This document shows, in pieces, positions 39,901 to 52,439 of a DNA stretch of 64,000 bases. The DNA is from Tillandsia leiboldiana (Eukaryota; Streptophyta; Magnoliopsida; Poales; Bromeliaceae), in assembly GCA_029204045.2 (NCBI GenBank), contig CM055081.1:8659878-8723877 (forward strand). The letters run 5' to 3'. Every line of letters starts with the position of its first letter. The first letter of the stretch is position 1. The notes beneath the pieces were generated by a model that saw only the letters and a list, made by a program, of their open reading frames with translations, had not been told where the DNA came from and made no database searches. The translations under genes were made by a program, and so were the position numbers.

Positions 39901-42900
39901 TGCTGCTGAGAAGGACAACGAAAAGAATCGGTCGTTCTCAGAGGGATGGGGTGGATCCTCAAACAACTGGAAGTCGCCCAAACACCCCCGACTCCGGAGA
40001 TGGCCCAGGAGATCTCCTGTTGGCAGTGAGCAGCGGGGTACAGCTACTGTGAGCACCCAGCAGTGGGGACCTCGGCCCTGCATTTTCTGTGGCGAGATTC
40101 ATCGTCCGAATGTATGCGACCAGCGCCACGACCGATGTTTCAGATGTGGGCAGGCTGGGCATGTCCCGGCGAATTATCCGCAGGGATCTGCACCTGCGCA
40201 GTCTACAGCTTCAGCACCTGCTGCTCCACCTCGACGTTCGGGACCGGCCCCTAGCACTGCTTCCTTTGGGCGTCCCCTTCTTCTTTGACCGCCTGGGGGA
40301 GCATGCTAGACATCTGGAGGACGAGTCTATACTATGACTCATCATGATCCCACCCTTGAGGAGAATCTGGCAGGTACAACTGTTATTTTTGGTAGACAGG
40401 CTAGAACTCTATTTGACATAGGAACCTCGCATTCTTTTAATTTCTACCCATTTTGTCACTACCCATGGCTTCACTGTTCAGCCGACTAGACAGATTTTGG
40501 GTGGAGATTCATGGTTATAGTGTGCTTATCGATGAGGAGTTTCATCGGTGCCCATTTCGTTTGGATGAGAGAAGATTTTTCATTACACTATGTGTCCTCA
40601 CCTTCGTTAGTATGATGTTATTCTAGGAATGAATTGGCCGACGAGATATCGAGCCACGATCGACTGTGCCTTCCGAAGGCTGACGTTAGCCCTGCCTGGT
40701 GAGGCAGAGTTGATACATTCTGGGTTCGAGCCCTCAGCGTATTTGGGAATGTGCTTAGTGTCCCCTATTCGACGGATCAAGAATGAGTGTGTGGCGTATC
40801 TTGCCATGGTTGTTAACACCAATATTGTGACTTAGAGAATCGAGGCTATACCTGTGGCGTAGGAGTTTTCCGATGTATTTCCAATTAAGCTTCCGGGGAT
40901 GCCTTCCGAGCGGGAGATTGACTTCGTCATCGACTTAGTCCCCGGCACTACACCTATTCTCGCGAGTGCCGTATCGTATGGCGTTCGCTGAGCTGAAGGA
41001 GTTGAAGACTCGGCTTTATGGTCTTATGGCACTGGGTTTCATTCGACCTAGTGTGCCTCTTTGGGGCGTTTCTGTGCTCTTTGTGAATAAGAAAGATGGT
41101 AGTTTCCGACTCTGCATCGACTACCGTGAGCTGAATAAGGTTACCATCAAAAATCAGTATCCCCTTCCGCGGATTGACGATCTGTTCGACTAACTTCAGA
41201 GGTCGGTGGTATTCTCTAAAGATCGATCTGCAGTCGGAATATCATTAGTTGCGAATTAAGTCGGAGGATGTTCCAAAGACCGCCTTTCGAACTCGTTACG
41301 GCCATTACGAGTTCACTATGATTCAGTTTGGGCTCACCAATGCCCCAGCAGCTTTCATGGACATGATGAATAGGGTTTTTCAAACCCTTTCTTGATCGCT
41401 TCGTCGTGGTCTTCATCGACGATATTCTTATTTATTCGCGGAGTGACGAGGAGCACCGGGACAACTTGCGACAGGTTCTCCAAGTATTGAGGGAGAACAA
41501 CTTATGCCATGCTCAAGAAATAAGACTTCTGACTCCGAGAGGTGGCTTTTCTGGGACGTTATTTCGGAGGCAGGAGTTGCGGTGGACCCGAAGAACATCG
41601 AGTCAGTTGGTCCCTTTGGCTCAACAGTAGATGGTGGAACTGGTGGGGTTGGGCGGCAGGGGCAGCAGTCTGCTGCTGAACTAACTACTGAACAAGACCA
41701 GTTAGAGCAGTGAGTCGATCCTCCAACTATTGAAGTCTATCAGAGCCCTCTGGCTCCCTCGGTACTCTACAAGGTCGGCCGACACCTCGGCCAGTGTCAG
41801 CACCACGCCTGAGGAGAACCTGGCGGGTACAACTGTTATCTTTGGTAGACAGGCTAGAACTCTATTTGACATAGGACCCTCGCATTCTTTTATTTCTATC
41901 ATTTTTGTCACTACCCACGGTTTCACTGTTCGCATTTTTGTTAATTTTTCAAAATCTATAGTATCTTGGAAGTGTGGTTTGAACAATTTTTTTCCTCTGT
42001 TTTGGTCATTAGTTTTTGTAGTTTAGTTTTTTTAATTTCTTCAGTTCTACATCTTTCAGGTCCATTCCTTATCGACCATGATTTCACTGAAGATGGAAAT
42101 CCCTGAACATGCGTGGCGAGCTGATCCTAGTGGTACTAATCTGGCAAAGAGTATCAACTCTCATCTACCCAGCAATGTCAGAGTTTTCAGTGTTTTACCT
42201 TCTCAAAAGTAAGAAAATTATGTGTTGCTTTACTTTGACTTAATTTCTTTGTCATTTTCACTTCTTGCAGAAAGTGAAAGGTACGTTCTAATAAATACCA
42301 ACCATAATATGAAACAGCAGCCATTTGATGTATATCTAACGATGATTAAGTTTTTATTTCCAGACCTTACTGTTTTACTAACAAATCCTTTGCCCCTGTC
42401 ATCTTTTTCTTACCAAAATTGCTCAGTAGCATAATATTTTGATGTTGTTTCTACTTCTTCCAAATTATTTTCAGCCACCAACACCTGAAGGCTCCTTCGA
42501 TCTTATGGACGTCACTCCTTTCCTACTATTGAGCTTTGTGTTTTCAGCTGGACATGTTGACAACATATATAATTTTCAGACAATTTATCCTTGGTCTCTT
42601 TTTTTTTTCTTTTTTTTTTTTTTCTTTTTTTATGGTTTATGTGTTACTCTTTCTTACTAGTTACTGTAAACTTTATTGATAGGAGTTTTGATGCTAGAAG
42701 AGAATGCATGGTCCGTATGTACTCTTATCTACTCCCTGGTGAAATTATTGGGATCAAAGGTGGTTGCACCTCTGCAGAAATAGAAGAGCATATTTCTGAT
42801 TTCAACAATATACTTCAAGGTTTTGAGGTACCTTTTCATTGCTGCTGTCTGGATACATTTGTTTTCAAAATGGTGTCTTGAAGCTCCATTAGATATGTCC

Positions 42901-44263
42901 AGTAAACAATGCTTATAAAAGCTGTATAATTGTCCAATCTTGTTTATATTGCTGTATATTATATGATGATTTATGTAATGGTTAAATGACAGATGATTTC
43001 TATGCAGGCTCAGTTAATTATAGGACTGTAATGCATGAGTAGTGGCATAAAAAATTTAACTTCGTGTGCTTACTTGATAGAAGATTAATACAAAGGCTTA
43101 GCTATGATAGTGTTGTAATGCATGGGTTGTGGCATAAGACATTTAACTTGGATTGCTCACTTGGCATGAGTTCCTTTCTATGATATTTGGTTATTTGAAA
43201 AAAAAAAAATTGTGACAAAATGTACAGATTTGACCTCTTGCTGAGCAAGTCTATATATTTCTTGTTTGCTTTTTCCTTGTAGGGAGAACACCCATTTCAC
43301 AACTACACTGTTCGTTCCCAGTATAGGAAAAACCCGTCAGGGAAACGCCACCTGAAGAGAAGAAGCAGGATGTTGAAGGATGCTATGTTTTCTGAAGCAA
43401 CTGAGACTATCAGTGATTCCGAGGATGATAATGCTGCATCAGAACAGTGCGAAGAACATATGAGTGTTCTTTCTGATAGGGACTCTAGTATAGTAGCAGA
43501 TGATTGTGCAGAGAAAGAAAAGGATGAATCTAAAGATTCAGAGACTCGCATAGTGGTTAAAGCAAGATGGCTGCATGAGCCCGATGAAATGGACCGGCTA
43601 AATGCGTCACACTTCAGAAAGATCTTTAGCTGCTCCTGTGGAAAGCTGGAGAACTCTTCAGGAATGGACTATGTGGAGTTGTCCATATGTGGGGAATCCT
43701 TCATGCTACATCAGGTAAGGAATTCTTTGGGAATGTAGATTATGATGGCAGTGTATATTTCTATTTATCGCCTATGATGTTTTGACTTGTAATGTAAACA
43801 GATTCGCAAAATGGTCGGGACCGCCGTTGCAGTGAAGCGCGGATTGCTACCCAAAGATATTATCAAACTCTCTCTTGTAAAGTTCTCTCGCATCGTTTTA
43901 CCTCTCGCTCCTTCTGAAGTCCTCATCCTTAGGGACAATAGTTTCTTTATTAGAAACAAACCTGGAAATAATGTCCGGCCTGAAATTCAGAGGATGGTCG
44001 AGTCCGACGAAATCAAGAAATCAGTTGACGAATTCTACTCAGCTGTGTTATTGCCCCAGGTCTCAAAGTTCTTGGATGTATCCAAATCACCATGGAAGGA
44101 GTGGGTCGATAATTTAGACATGTACACAAGAATACCGGATGCGGAGTTAGAGGAAGTGAGGAAGGCATGGAAACTTTGGAAAGAAGAGTATGTTCAAGTG
44201 AGAAAATCTCGATTGAGTCACAGTTGTTCCTCAACATCACCTACTGAATCATCAGAAAAGTAG
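36923..44263 (+). CDS. tRNA pseudouridine synthase, TruA/PUS1 family, 7 exons
   Basis: Exons are 36923-37190, 37300-37335 (36-nt microexon), 38149-38261, 42060-42208, 42683-42827, 43283-43714 and 43802-44263, giving 534 aa. Motifs run in family order: VGYVGTDYRGLQ near residue 85, SSRTDKG with catalytic Asp137, VHSLSTMISLKM, MYSYLLPGE, HPFHNYTVRSQYRK and FMLHQIRKMVG (377-387). The enzyme isomerises uridine to pseudouridine in tRNA. The first 75 residues are Ser/Pro/Arg-rich and poor in acidic residues, suggesting an organelle transit peptide. Exon 6 holds a long acidic insertion between HLKRRSR and WLHEPDEMDR, a probable flexible loop. Intron 3 (3.8 kb) splits the catalytic motif as RTDKG|VHS and contains a Ty3-gypsy fragment; splice sites look intact. 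The final part is charged and has no recognised domain. Precise substrate positions are unknown. Confidence 0.92.
39246..39418 (+). repeat. 89-bp tandem duplication inside the gag fragment
   Basis: The segment starting at 39246 recurs at 39335 almost unchanged. Its 89-bp length is not a multiple of three and shifts the gag frame. Confidence 0.85.
41712..41940. mobile_element. Rearranged terminal part of the Ty3-gypsy fragment
   Basis: Bases 41712-41808 are an inverted copy of gag sequence near 38880-38990. They join directly to a same-strand copy (41808-41935) of the protease region at 40357-40475. This shows rearrangement rather than simple decay. Confidence 0.75.
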
Positions 44264-47200
44264 ATGCTGGGGTTGTTTTTTTTTCCTCCCCCCTGATCTA
44301 ATTAGCACGGGGACTTTTGTTTTTCTTCCCACTGTTGTAATATTCATAGAGTTGATGTTTATTTGGTTACCAGGTAGGCATTAGATTTTCTGTTTACAAA
44401 CCTTTTTCTTTTCCATGAAGAGCCTATAATAACTTCATTTTTGTAACCAAGAGTTCGCTATCGCCACGGCTTTTGAATCATGTTTGCATTGATTTACAAG
44501 AAAAGGTAATTTTCTAATCATTTTGGTTTATCACAACATTGAAATAGCGTAAATTGATTTATCAATTTGCTTGGTTGGGACAAAAGCTGTTTAGGATTTC
44601 AGTTGTTTTCCCTTTTTTTTTTTCTTTTTTTTTTTTCCCCCCTCTCTATGTTAGATACAAGCATTCGTACTGAAATACAATGTTTTCTGATGGAATCTTT
44701 TTTTTATGTTTTTGGCAAATTTGCTTAACTAACCTTCCACAAAAGAAAAAACAATATATAGAACATAAAGGGGTTAAAAGAATCGTAGAAATATTGAACA
44801 AACTAATTAGATCTAAACAACACGCCATGAGAAACCCCGCATGCAGTAAGAAGGAAAAAATAAAAAGAAAAGAGATCACACCGAGACACAAGAAACTTTT
44901 TTTTTTTTAATAAATAATAACAATAATAATAATAAAGTATTATAAAATTGAAAGAAGGAGCTAGGCCAACAGATTGGTGCAAATTGGATGTAAAATACAA
45001 TCTGATTCGGTGGTCCTGAGCACGCTGATAGAGAATTCGATCAAGTTCCAAGAGAGAAATTATTGCATGGAGCATGATGGTCCATACATCGAAAGGGAGT
45101 AAAGCTATACTTAGAAATAAATTTTATAATTCTTTACAAATTAACATACACAGTGAAATTTAGTTAGTAAAAAAGTGTATATTGTAAGGAGATAGGTATG
45201 ACTCATCATTTTAAGATTGAAATACAACTCATATTTGTTTGTAAGTAAAATATTTTTTATAGAATTGATCTCAATCCAAAACTCAGAATCTAAATGTAAA
45301 TAATTGTTTATGTAATCTACAATATATGTACATAGCTAAGTATCGAGTATTCGCTAAAATTAAGTGTTAACACAATAATATTGTTTATTACATGAAAAGA
45401 AAAAAAGATAATAGAAAATGATGACTTTTGTTGCAGATCACATTAAAGTATTCACATAGATTTTAAGAGTGCTTGGCCTGAACATTAGGAGGTGCTGATT
45501 GGGTGGTCAACTCACTCTTCTAACCTTTGGTTTTAAATCAAATTCAGATAGTATATTCACTGTAGTAACATTAATTAATACTCAAAATTCAAGTTATATG
45601 GTATTATATAGCTAGGTTTTTATATAGCTATATACGGGCATGTTTATGAATGTTTTATGTATGTGTTTGCTCTCGAATTCTTATAACCAAGTTTACAAAG
45701 CTTTGAGCTGAGTGACTCCAAATATATCTCACGAGCATTTTTTTAAAATTTTCTCCTCTTCGTTTTCTTTTTTGTTAAATATTCTTTTTTTTGTTAAAGG
45801 AAGTATATATAGTAGTTTTTAAGAAACACTATGCATGTTTCAACTCTTAGATCTCTCGTACACTATTAATGAATAGTATTCTAAAACAAGAACACCACCC
45901 TTGTGTTTAATTTTGTTGCATTGCAATTTACTCATTCCTCTACTAAATCCAAAACATGAAGTACTTTCATGAGTGATGTATGCAGATACCCAAACAAACT
46001 CCCTTGTCCTTTTTGTTCACCATATCACTCCTCAGTTTTTTTTTTTTAAAAAAAAAATTATATTTTGAACTCCACAAGATTTTTTTTCCCTCCTTGGCTC
46101 CTTGTTTCCTCCTTGTACAACATGCCAACTTATCCCGCCACTTTATAGTTTAATTGATTTTTGTTTTTTTCTCCACAATTGCATGTGAGTGTACTTTTAA
46201 AAATGCTTACTCTCACGTGACCTTTGGTAGTATATTACAAGAATCCTAGAGTAGTCCACACATATGATAAACATTATGTAGACCAAAAAACACCCAAGAG
46301 ATAGAATTGTTCACAGGTGGAACATAGATTATAGTAATAGCTCAAGATATGCAATTATAAATACATGCGCATGCATGGGAATAACAATCTAAAAATTTAC
46401 AAGATAATACAAAAAAATAGGATTAGGTTTTACGGTATCACACCACCTTTTTATCCTCTCAAGCAAAATGATTTAACAAGTGAAGCCTCTATGCGAGTAT
46501 AAAGAGAAAGCATAAGAAGTTAAAGGGAAGTGCTAACATGTGATGGATGGGCCAAGACAAGTTCATCGGGTCTCAACCAAAAATTTCTTTAGGACAATGA
46601 TTATGGCAAAAACTACGTACGTACAGCAAGCGTTATTTAGATCCTTAATCTTTGCTAATTAAAATATGGACTTTAGTATTCTTGTGATGCTTCATTTTAA
46701 AAGTTGCAAATCAAAATATAAACATTTCCTACACATGCATGTGATACCTCAACATTAATTCAGTACAGTACTAAATATATAATAGTAATCGATCTCATAA
46801 GTTCTTTTTGTGGATTCTTGCTTTGTGTAGTTAGATTTTTCCTTAGAAGCAACTTGGCGCAGGTACAAATGATCTATATTAAGCGTTACGCGCTTTTGAA
46901 CCAATTAAATCCTTGGTTTCTTTGTTTTTCTTGGCTAAATGGTCTTTTCCACATCTTGAGCCACAGACATGTGATAAGGGAATCACATATTAGCATGAAG
47001 CACGCATGGGGATCCTTAAATGTGGCGCTAATGAACCAATTACTTCAAAAGTTTACCTTGATTATTAGAGTTTGTAAATGAAATACCTCATCTATATATA
47101 TATTATCACAATCATGATATTTAGGTGCAAAATTCTCGACAAATTCATGAAACCGAACTTATATATATCATTAGAGGAAATTAACTTGGTTAATTATTGT

Positions 47201-47594
47201 TGAGGCAAAGGATGGCAATTATGCGGCTATTTTGTAATTGTTGAATATAAGTATATATAAAAATGCCGCCATTCTTTGATAGCTATAATTTTTAGAGAAC
47301 AATAATTGTTTAACATATTTTTAATATGGTATTGAAACAGGAACTAAGTTTGGGTCCTGTCATGAACCTAATCCATTTGGAAAGATTAATAGAGGACAAG
47401 AAGCGAGACATGCATTTATATGGTTTCGGACCGGGCATGGGCATGAAGAGAGTGGTGTGTAGTATAGAGTCATGCCATTCGAAAAAGAACAAGCTTAGAA
47501 CAGGGAGGGTTCACGAGAGCCTTGTCGAGAATTACATGCAGCCAAACATGGCAATACCTGGCACTAACCATGTTTATGGATGGAGCCATATATG

Positions 47595-47654
<60 letters not shown>

Positions 47655-47672
47655 AGATCGATCTACTAGATA

Positions 47673-47731
<59 letters not shown>

Positions 47732-47827
47732 TCGTGAAGCCAAAAGATCAATTTGGCAGAAACAAAATGATATTCTCTCGAACTCAAAGAATTGATTGGA
47801 TAAAATGTTTTTTTTAAATAGGAACAA
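44264..47827. other. Intergenic DNA downstream of PUS
   Basis: The first 200 bp hold the PUS 3' UTR. The rest is AT-rich without supported genes. A frame near 47326-47580 (about 80 codons before it runs into CT repeats) has no recognised domain. (CT)n lies at 47599-47650 and (TA)n at 47677-47729. Confidence 0.5.
47599..47729. repeat. (CT)n and (TA)n microsatellites
   Basis: A CT run of about 26 units and a TA run of about 26 units are separated by about 25 bp of unique sequence. Confidence 0.95.
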
Positions 47828-48440
47828 TGTCACATCCCAAGAGGTTATCCATTATAAAGCTACTATATCTCTAACATAATCCTTTTAACCTCTTATGTCT
47901 AATTAATCACCGCCCAAAATACTATAATCAGATTAAGAGATTTAGCCATATTAAATTTATTATATAGGACTGTTTCAAATTTCGTATGTGGCACATTTTT
48001 TTTCCCTTTAAGTCATGACGTTCTCGTCAAGCTCAGACATACTCATAAGCACCCAGCGATTCTCGCTGGCTTTCGTCAAGCTCAGGAACACTCACAAGCA
48101 CTAGTCGATGTGAGATTTGTTTCACTAGTCTTAATCGATCTTGTGGGGAGTCGTGCTCCGCCTACAACGGTCATCAGTTAGAGAGTCGTGCTTTGCCCAT
48201 TGTATACTCTGCGTTTAGTCGGGACTCATCTCACACTTTCGGCTGATGATTGTCTCTGATATCAACTGTAATACCATAACTTTTCAGGAGGTCATTTATT
48301 CTAGAACTATTTTAGCTTTAACATGTTTATTCCTTTTAACCTCTTGGATTTAACTATTGCCCAAAATATTTGGTTGGATTAAAAAGTTTAGCCTATTAAA
48401 TTTTTTAGATAGAACTATTTTAAATTTTAAGAATGTCATA
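47828..48440 (-). mobile_element. TRIM-like mini-retrotransposon (old)
   Basis: Two diverged direct repeats of about 170 bp (47828-47995 and 48267-48440) both carry CCTTTTAACCTCTT and GCCCAAAATA. Read on the minus strand, TGATATCAGAGACAA follows the first repeat, resembling the initiator-tRNA-Met primer site TGGTATCAGAGC. AAAGGGAAAAAAAA precedes the second repeat as a polypurine tract. No target duplication is left and no gene is inside. Confidence 0.6.
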
Positions 48441-48572
48441 GGATAAAAAAAATAATAATAATAATTCTTAGGCTCAGAAAGATCAATCTGATAGGAAACC
48501 CTAAACAAGTAATTCTCTAGTTAATTACTCAAAAGGTTCATTTGAAAGAAAAGGAAAAAAGATTTAGTAGTT

Positions 48573-48971
48573 CACTACAAAAAAAAATTTCAATATAAAG
48601 ATCCTTGACCTCGCTTGAGGAAAGCATCCCTAAGTGTCTCTATAATATAGCAAATATTGACGTTTTAAAAAAATATCGTCATATAAATTATTTATTATAT
48701 TAAATTAATTTATTAAATAATAAATTTTTTTTTTTTTTTTTTTTTTTGACATTTTAAAGAATCAAAATTTTAAAAAATCTTGACGATTTAAAGCATTAGA
48801 AGATATTTTACCGACGCTTAGCATTAGCGTCGGTATATACGCGACGACTCTTTATTTACCGAAATTTTACCGGACACTTTTAAATACGTCGGCTAGACTA
48901 TATTAAAATACATTTAAACATCATTAAGTATAAAAAAAAAATATCCTTAAATATTACTTTTTTATATAGTG
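48573..48971. mobile_element. CACTA-like MITE (family 2), inverted copy
   Basis: It starts CACTACAAAAAAAAAT and ends TATATAGTG. The inner GTCGGTATATACGCGACGACT matches the reverse of GAGTCGCCACGTATATAACG at 12721. The 3-bp flanks (GTT and ATT) differ by one base. A poly(T) run interrupts the left half. Confidence 0.6.
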
Positions 48972-49863
48972 ATTTTAGCATTCCATAGGATATGATCCAA
49001 AAAATATTGTTTTAACACATTCCCGTTTACAAGTGTACAATCCAAAAAAGCTGTGTGGGATTATAACTCTCAATCTAAGGATTGGAATAGTGTTATAACC
49101 CTTAATATAATAATTGTAATCGCAATTCCCTACGGTTTAAAATACCCATTTTGGATTTTTTTAATAATGAAAAAAAGAGAGCCAATAAAACCAGTAGAGA
49201 AATATGAATTTTTAGATGATTGAGTTATGAGAGGCAAATTAGGAACGTACGTGGGTCAAATTAAATATCAATATCATAAAATAAAAAATATATAATTCAT
49301 GCTGAATATTCTGAACATCTCTCTAACTTTCTCTTTCTGACACGAAAGGTGTTGAATAGGCGAAACACGTACAACTCGATCAGAAATATATATATATATA
49401 TATATTCTCCCCCTCATATCCCTATAAAATATTTATCAATAAAAGAGAGGAGGAGAAAGAGAATGCATGGGTTTCCAATAAAATAGGGATGGTATGGAAT
49501 GTTGTAGACTCGTGGCCAAGGAAATGAAAGGCTCGATCGTAATAAAAGATCGATCACTCGATGATGACGTACGTGATCGATTTGTTGTGCAACGAGGATT
49601 CTCCTGCACCTTAATTTAGCCCCCAAATAAAAACATGTATCAATCATCATGTGAGCGGGACACTCAGATGAAGCAGCAGAAACTTCTTAATCTCCTTATT
49701 ATTTGCAACTAATGATGATCAGGTGCCCTTATTAAAATATTTTTAATTACATGCTTAATTAATTAATTGGCCTTAGCAGATTAATTTTTTGCCTTTTCGC
49801 ATTAAGCCCACCTCGATTGATGTGTATACGTATGTGAATGAGAGAGAGAAAGAGATTGACTGA

Positions 49864-49864
<1 letters not shown>
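48972..49864. other. AT-rich intergenic DNA
   Basis: No gene or defined repeat was recognised apart from a short TA tract near 49386-49405. Confidence 0.45.

Positions 49865-49916
<52 letters not shown>
49864..49916. repeat. (TA)n microsatellite
   Basis: About 26 TA units. Confidence 0.95.
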
Positions 49917-49918
<2 letters not shown>

Positions 49919-50282
49919 GGTAACAGATTTAGGATTCTGAATTTGAGTCAGGCACGTTAATTTCTAGTTTTATTTAATTTTTTTTATTTAAGTTAAATTA
50001 ATATTTTTAACTAAAAATTTTTAATTCGGACATAAAAAAAAATATTAAATATAAATATTAAAAATTCATTTGCTGGTACCTTAATTAAGCTCCTAAATAT
50101 AAACGATTGATTTATGTAATTTAATAATATACATATGCAATTATGCAAGTACTACTAGAAGACGATATTTGATCCTATACAGCCATACAGGTGATTTTCC
50201 ATGATCTTCCGATTTTTGCCATACAATTTTTATTACTTAATTTTATTAAGGGGATGCTATTAATGGAACTAATCTTAATATT

Positions 50283-50605
<323 letters not shown>

Positions 50606-50663
<58 letters not shown>
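50606..50663. repeat. (TA)n microsatellite
   Basis: About 28 TA units between two TA-3 elements. Confidence 0.95.
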
Positions 50664-50666
<3 letters not shown>

Positions 50667-50895
50667 CGGCTAGAATACTATAGATAGCACCAAACAATTG
50701 GTGCTATCAAGTTTTCAGCCGTTGGATGAAAAAATATGCGGTTGGAATTATGGTGGTCCCCTAAGATTTTTACTATTCAACCAACCACCTAGTAAACCCT
50801 AGGGGACCACTATAATCTCAACCGCATATTTTTTCATCCAACGGCTAAAAACTTGATAGCACCAATGGCTTGGTGCTATTGATGGTATTCTAGCC

Positions 50896-50901
<6 letters not shown>
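50664..50901. mobile_element. TA-3 foldback MITE, highly palindromic copy
   Basis: GTCCGGCTAGAATACTATAG and TTGATGGTATTCTAGCCTAA bound long arms. GTTGGATGAAAAAATATGCG pairs with its complement at the right with very few mismatches, so this is the best preserved TA-3 hairpin. Confidence 0.85.

Positions 50902-50981
<80 letters not shown>
50902..50981. repeat. (TA)n microsatellite
   Basis: About 39 TA units between two TA-3 elements. Confidence 0.95.
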
Positions 50982-50982
<1 letters not shown>

Positions 50983-51203
50983 CTAAGCTGAAATACTATT
51001 AATAGTATCAAGTTATTGTTGCTATTAAGTTTTTAATTCTTGGATTAAAAAATATGTGGTTGAGATGATAGTGGACTCCTTGAGTTTAATAGATGGTTGG
51101 AAAATAGTAAAAATTTAACGGATGAAAATGATCAAAAGAGTTGATCTAAGGGTAGAAAACTTGATAGCACCAATAACTTGGTACTATTAATAGTATAGTA
51201 GCC

Positions 51204-51208
<5 letters not shown>
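50982..51208. mobile_element. TA-3 foldback MITE
   Basis: CTAAGCTGAAATACTATTAA and TTAATAGTATAGTAGCCGAA are the ends; it is a close duplicate of 50380-50605. Confidence 0.8.

Positions 51209-51295
<87 letters not shown>
51209..51295. repeat. (CT)n(TA)n microsatellite
   Basis: About 20 CT units then about 23 TA units between a TA-3 and a TA-2 element. Confidence 0.95.
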
Positions 51296-51298
<3 letters not shown>

Positions 51299-51480
51299 AA
51301 ACTTATATATATTTAAAGTGAATTTTTTATTATTAGATTTGTATTGAGATTTGTATTTTTTATTTTATCATTCTCTCTCTTTAGTTGACTTTACAAAAAC
51401 ATAAATTTCAATACAAATTCAATAATAAAAAATTCACAAGTATCAATAGACTTGTGCTTTTAAAAATATATAAGCTCTAT
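51296..51480. mobile_element. TA-2 foldback MITE
   Basis: GTAAAACTTATATATATTTA and TTTTAAAAATATATAAGCTC are the ends; a short deletion lies near the left end. Confidence 0.75.
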
Positions 51481-51539
<59 letters not shown>

Positions 51540-51541
<2 letters not shown>

Positions 51542-51929
51542 AATCTAATTATAATTATCACGCATCACTTAAATCAATCAATTTTTTTTTAATATGATCT
51601 TCTACTATCAAAAACAAACTTGTCCATATAACAACCCTCAACCAAACCATACTGCACACAAAAAAAAAGAAGCAAAAAAAAAAAAACAAAAGAAAAAAAA
51701 CCAACAAAAAAATAAGAACTAAAAAGATCAGGTTATAATGAACAAATAGAGCAATGCCAAAATTGCTCCCAATTATTGACAAGGGTGACAGCTAAGAATT
51801 GTTCGTACGTAGTAATACATCAGCAAACATAGATAGCTTGTGATACAAAAAAAAACAACCAAACTCCTTCTCTCAGACATAATTATGGACAAACTCAAGT
51901 CGTTTCGTACTGCATTTGGAAAATGTGCA
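51540..51929. other. Intergenic DNA with A-rich tract
   Basis: An A-rich stretch at 51657-51720 follows ordinary AT-rich sequence. No gene is seen. Confidence 0.45.
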
Positions 51930-52349
51930 CAGGATGTCAATAGTTACGGATATATAAAATTTTATTGAATTCGAACGGAATGAATTTATTTAATATTAAA
52001 TAAATATAAATTTAAATATAAATATAAAAAATAAAAATTTGGTGAATTTAAATTTGAATATAAATTTTGATTATATCCGATCCGAATCCGAATTGAAAAT
52101 TACTAGATTTACACCCCAAATGGTATATACATGAATTCCACTCGTCATATTGAATATCCATCTCAGAATAGAGTGGGTGTAGAATGTATACCCTATTTGG
52201 GGTGTACACCTAGCATTGCTCTTTAATATAATAAATTTTAAAATATTATAAAAGAAAGAAAAATAATTATTTCAGATTTGAATTCGAATTCGGATTTTGA
52301 ATTTTTTGTCGGATTCGGATTTTTAAAAATCCGCCCCTCTGCATCCCTA
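51930..52349. mobile_element. hAT-like MITE (diverged) holding a nested M1 element
   Basis: AGGATGTCAATAG at the left and CTGCATCCCTA at the right match the ends of 29633-30113. Flanks AATGTGCA and AATGTGGT agree at 6 of 8 positions. The inside has the same GAATTCGAAT-type motifs. Confidence 0.65.
52095..52221. mobile_element. Mutator-like MITE (M1), short diverged copy
   Basis: TTTACACCCCAAATGG and GGGGTGTACACCTAGCATTG resemble M1 ends. At about 127 bp it has lost part of the centre. Confidence 0.6.
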
Positions 52350-52364
52350 AATGTGGTTTTGTAC

Positions 52365-52365
<1 letters not shown>

Positions 52366-52415
<50 letters not shown>
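52366..52415. repeat. (TA)n microsatellite
   Basis: About 24 TA units. Confidence 0.93.
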
Positions 52416-52418
<3 letters not shown>

Positions 52419-52439
52419 AGATGCATGGAATCATATAAT

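Larger units (their letters stand above)
38700..41940 (+). mobile_element. Decayed Ty3-gypsy fragment (Tekay/Del-like) in PUS intron 3
   Basis: Gag-like sequence starts at 38862 (Arg/Gly-rich N-terminus, then a helical gag core 39420-39900). A zinc knuckle at 40133-40180 reads CFRCGQAGHVPANY, with the last Cys replaced by Tyr. A protease-like DIGTSHSF segment lies near 40420. Reverse transcriptase pieces follow: LCIDYRELNKVTIKNQYPLP near 41110-41170 and VVFIDDILIYSRS near 41403-41440. In-frame stops and frameshifts break every domain, and no LTRs, RNase H or integrase are seen. The RT motifs resemble Tekay/Del chromoviruses. It is in the sense orientation of the host gene. Confidence 0.85.

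Noticed and set aside
38862..41630. Treating the gag-like and RT-like frames as a functional gene
   Set aside because: Stops, frameshifts, a lost zinc-knuckle cysteine, missing LTRs, RNase H and integrase show it is dead.
42222..42660. Two open frames in PUS intron 4
   Set aside because: Hydrophobic, T-rich intron translations with no conserved motif; the splice path from 42208 to 42683 keeps the PUS1 family sequence continuous.
47326..47580. + strand frame of about 80 codons before a CT repeat
   Set aside because: No known domain, no partner exon and it runs into a microsatellite; a real gene cannot be supported.
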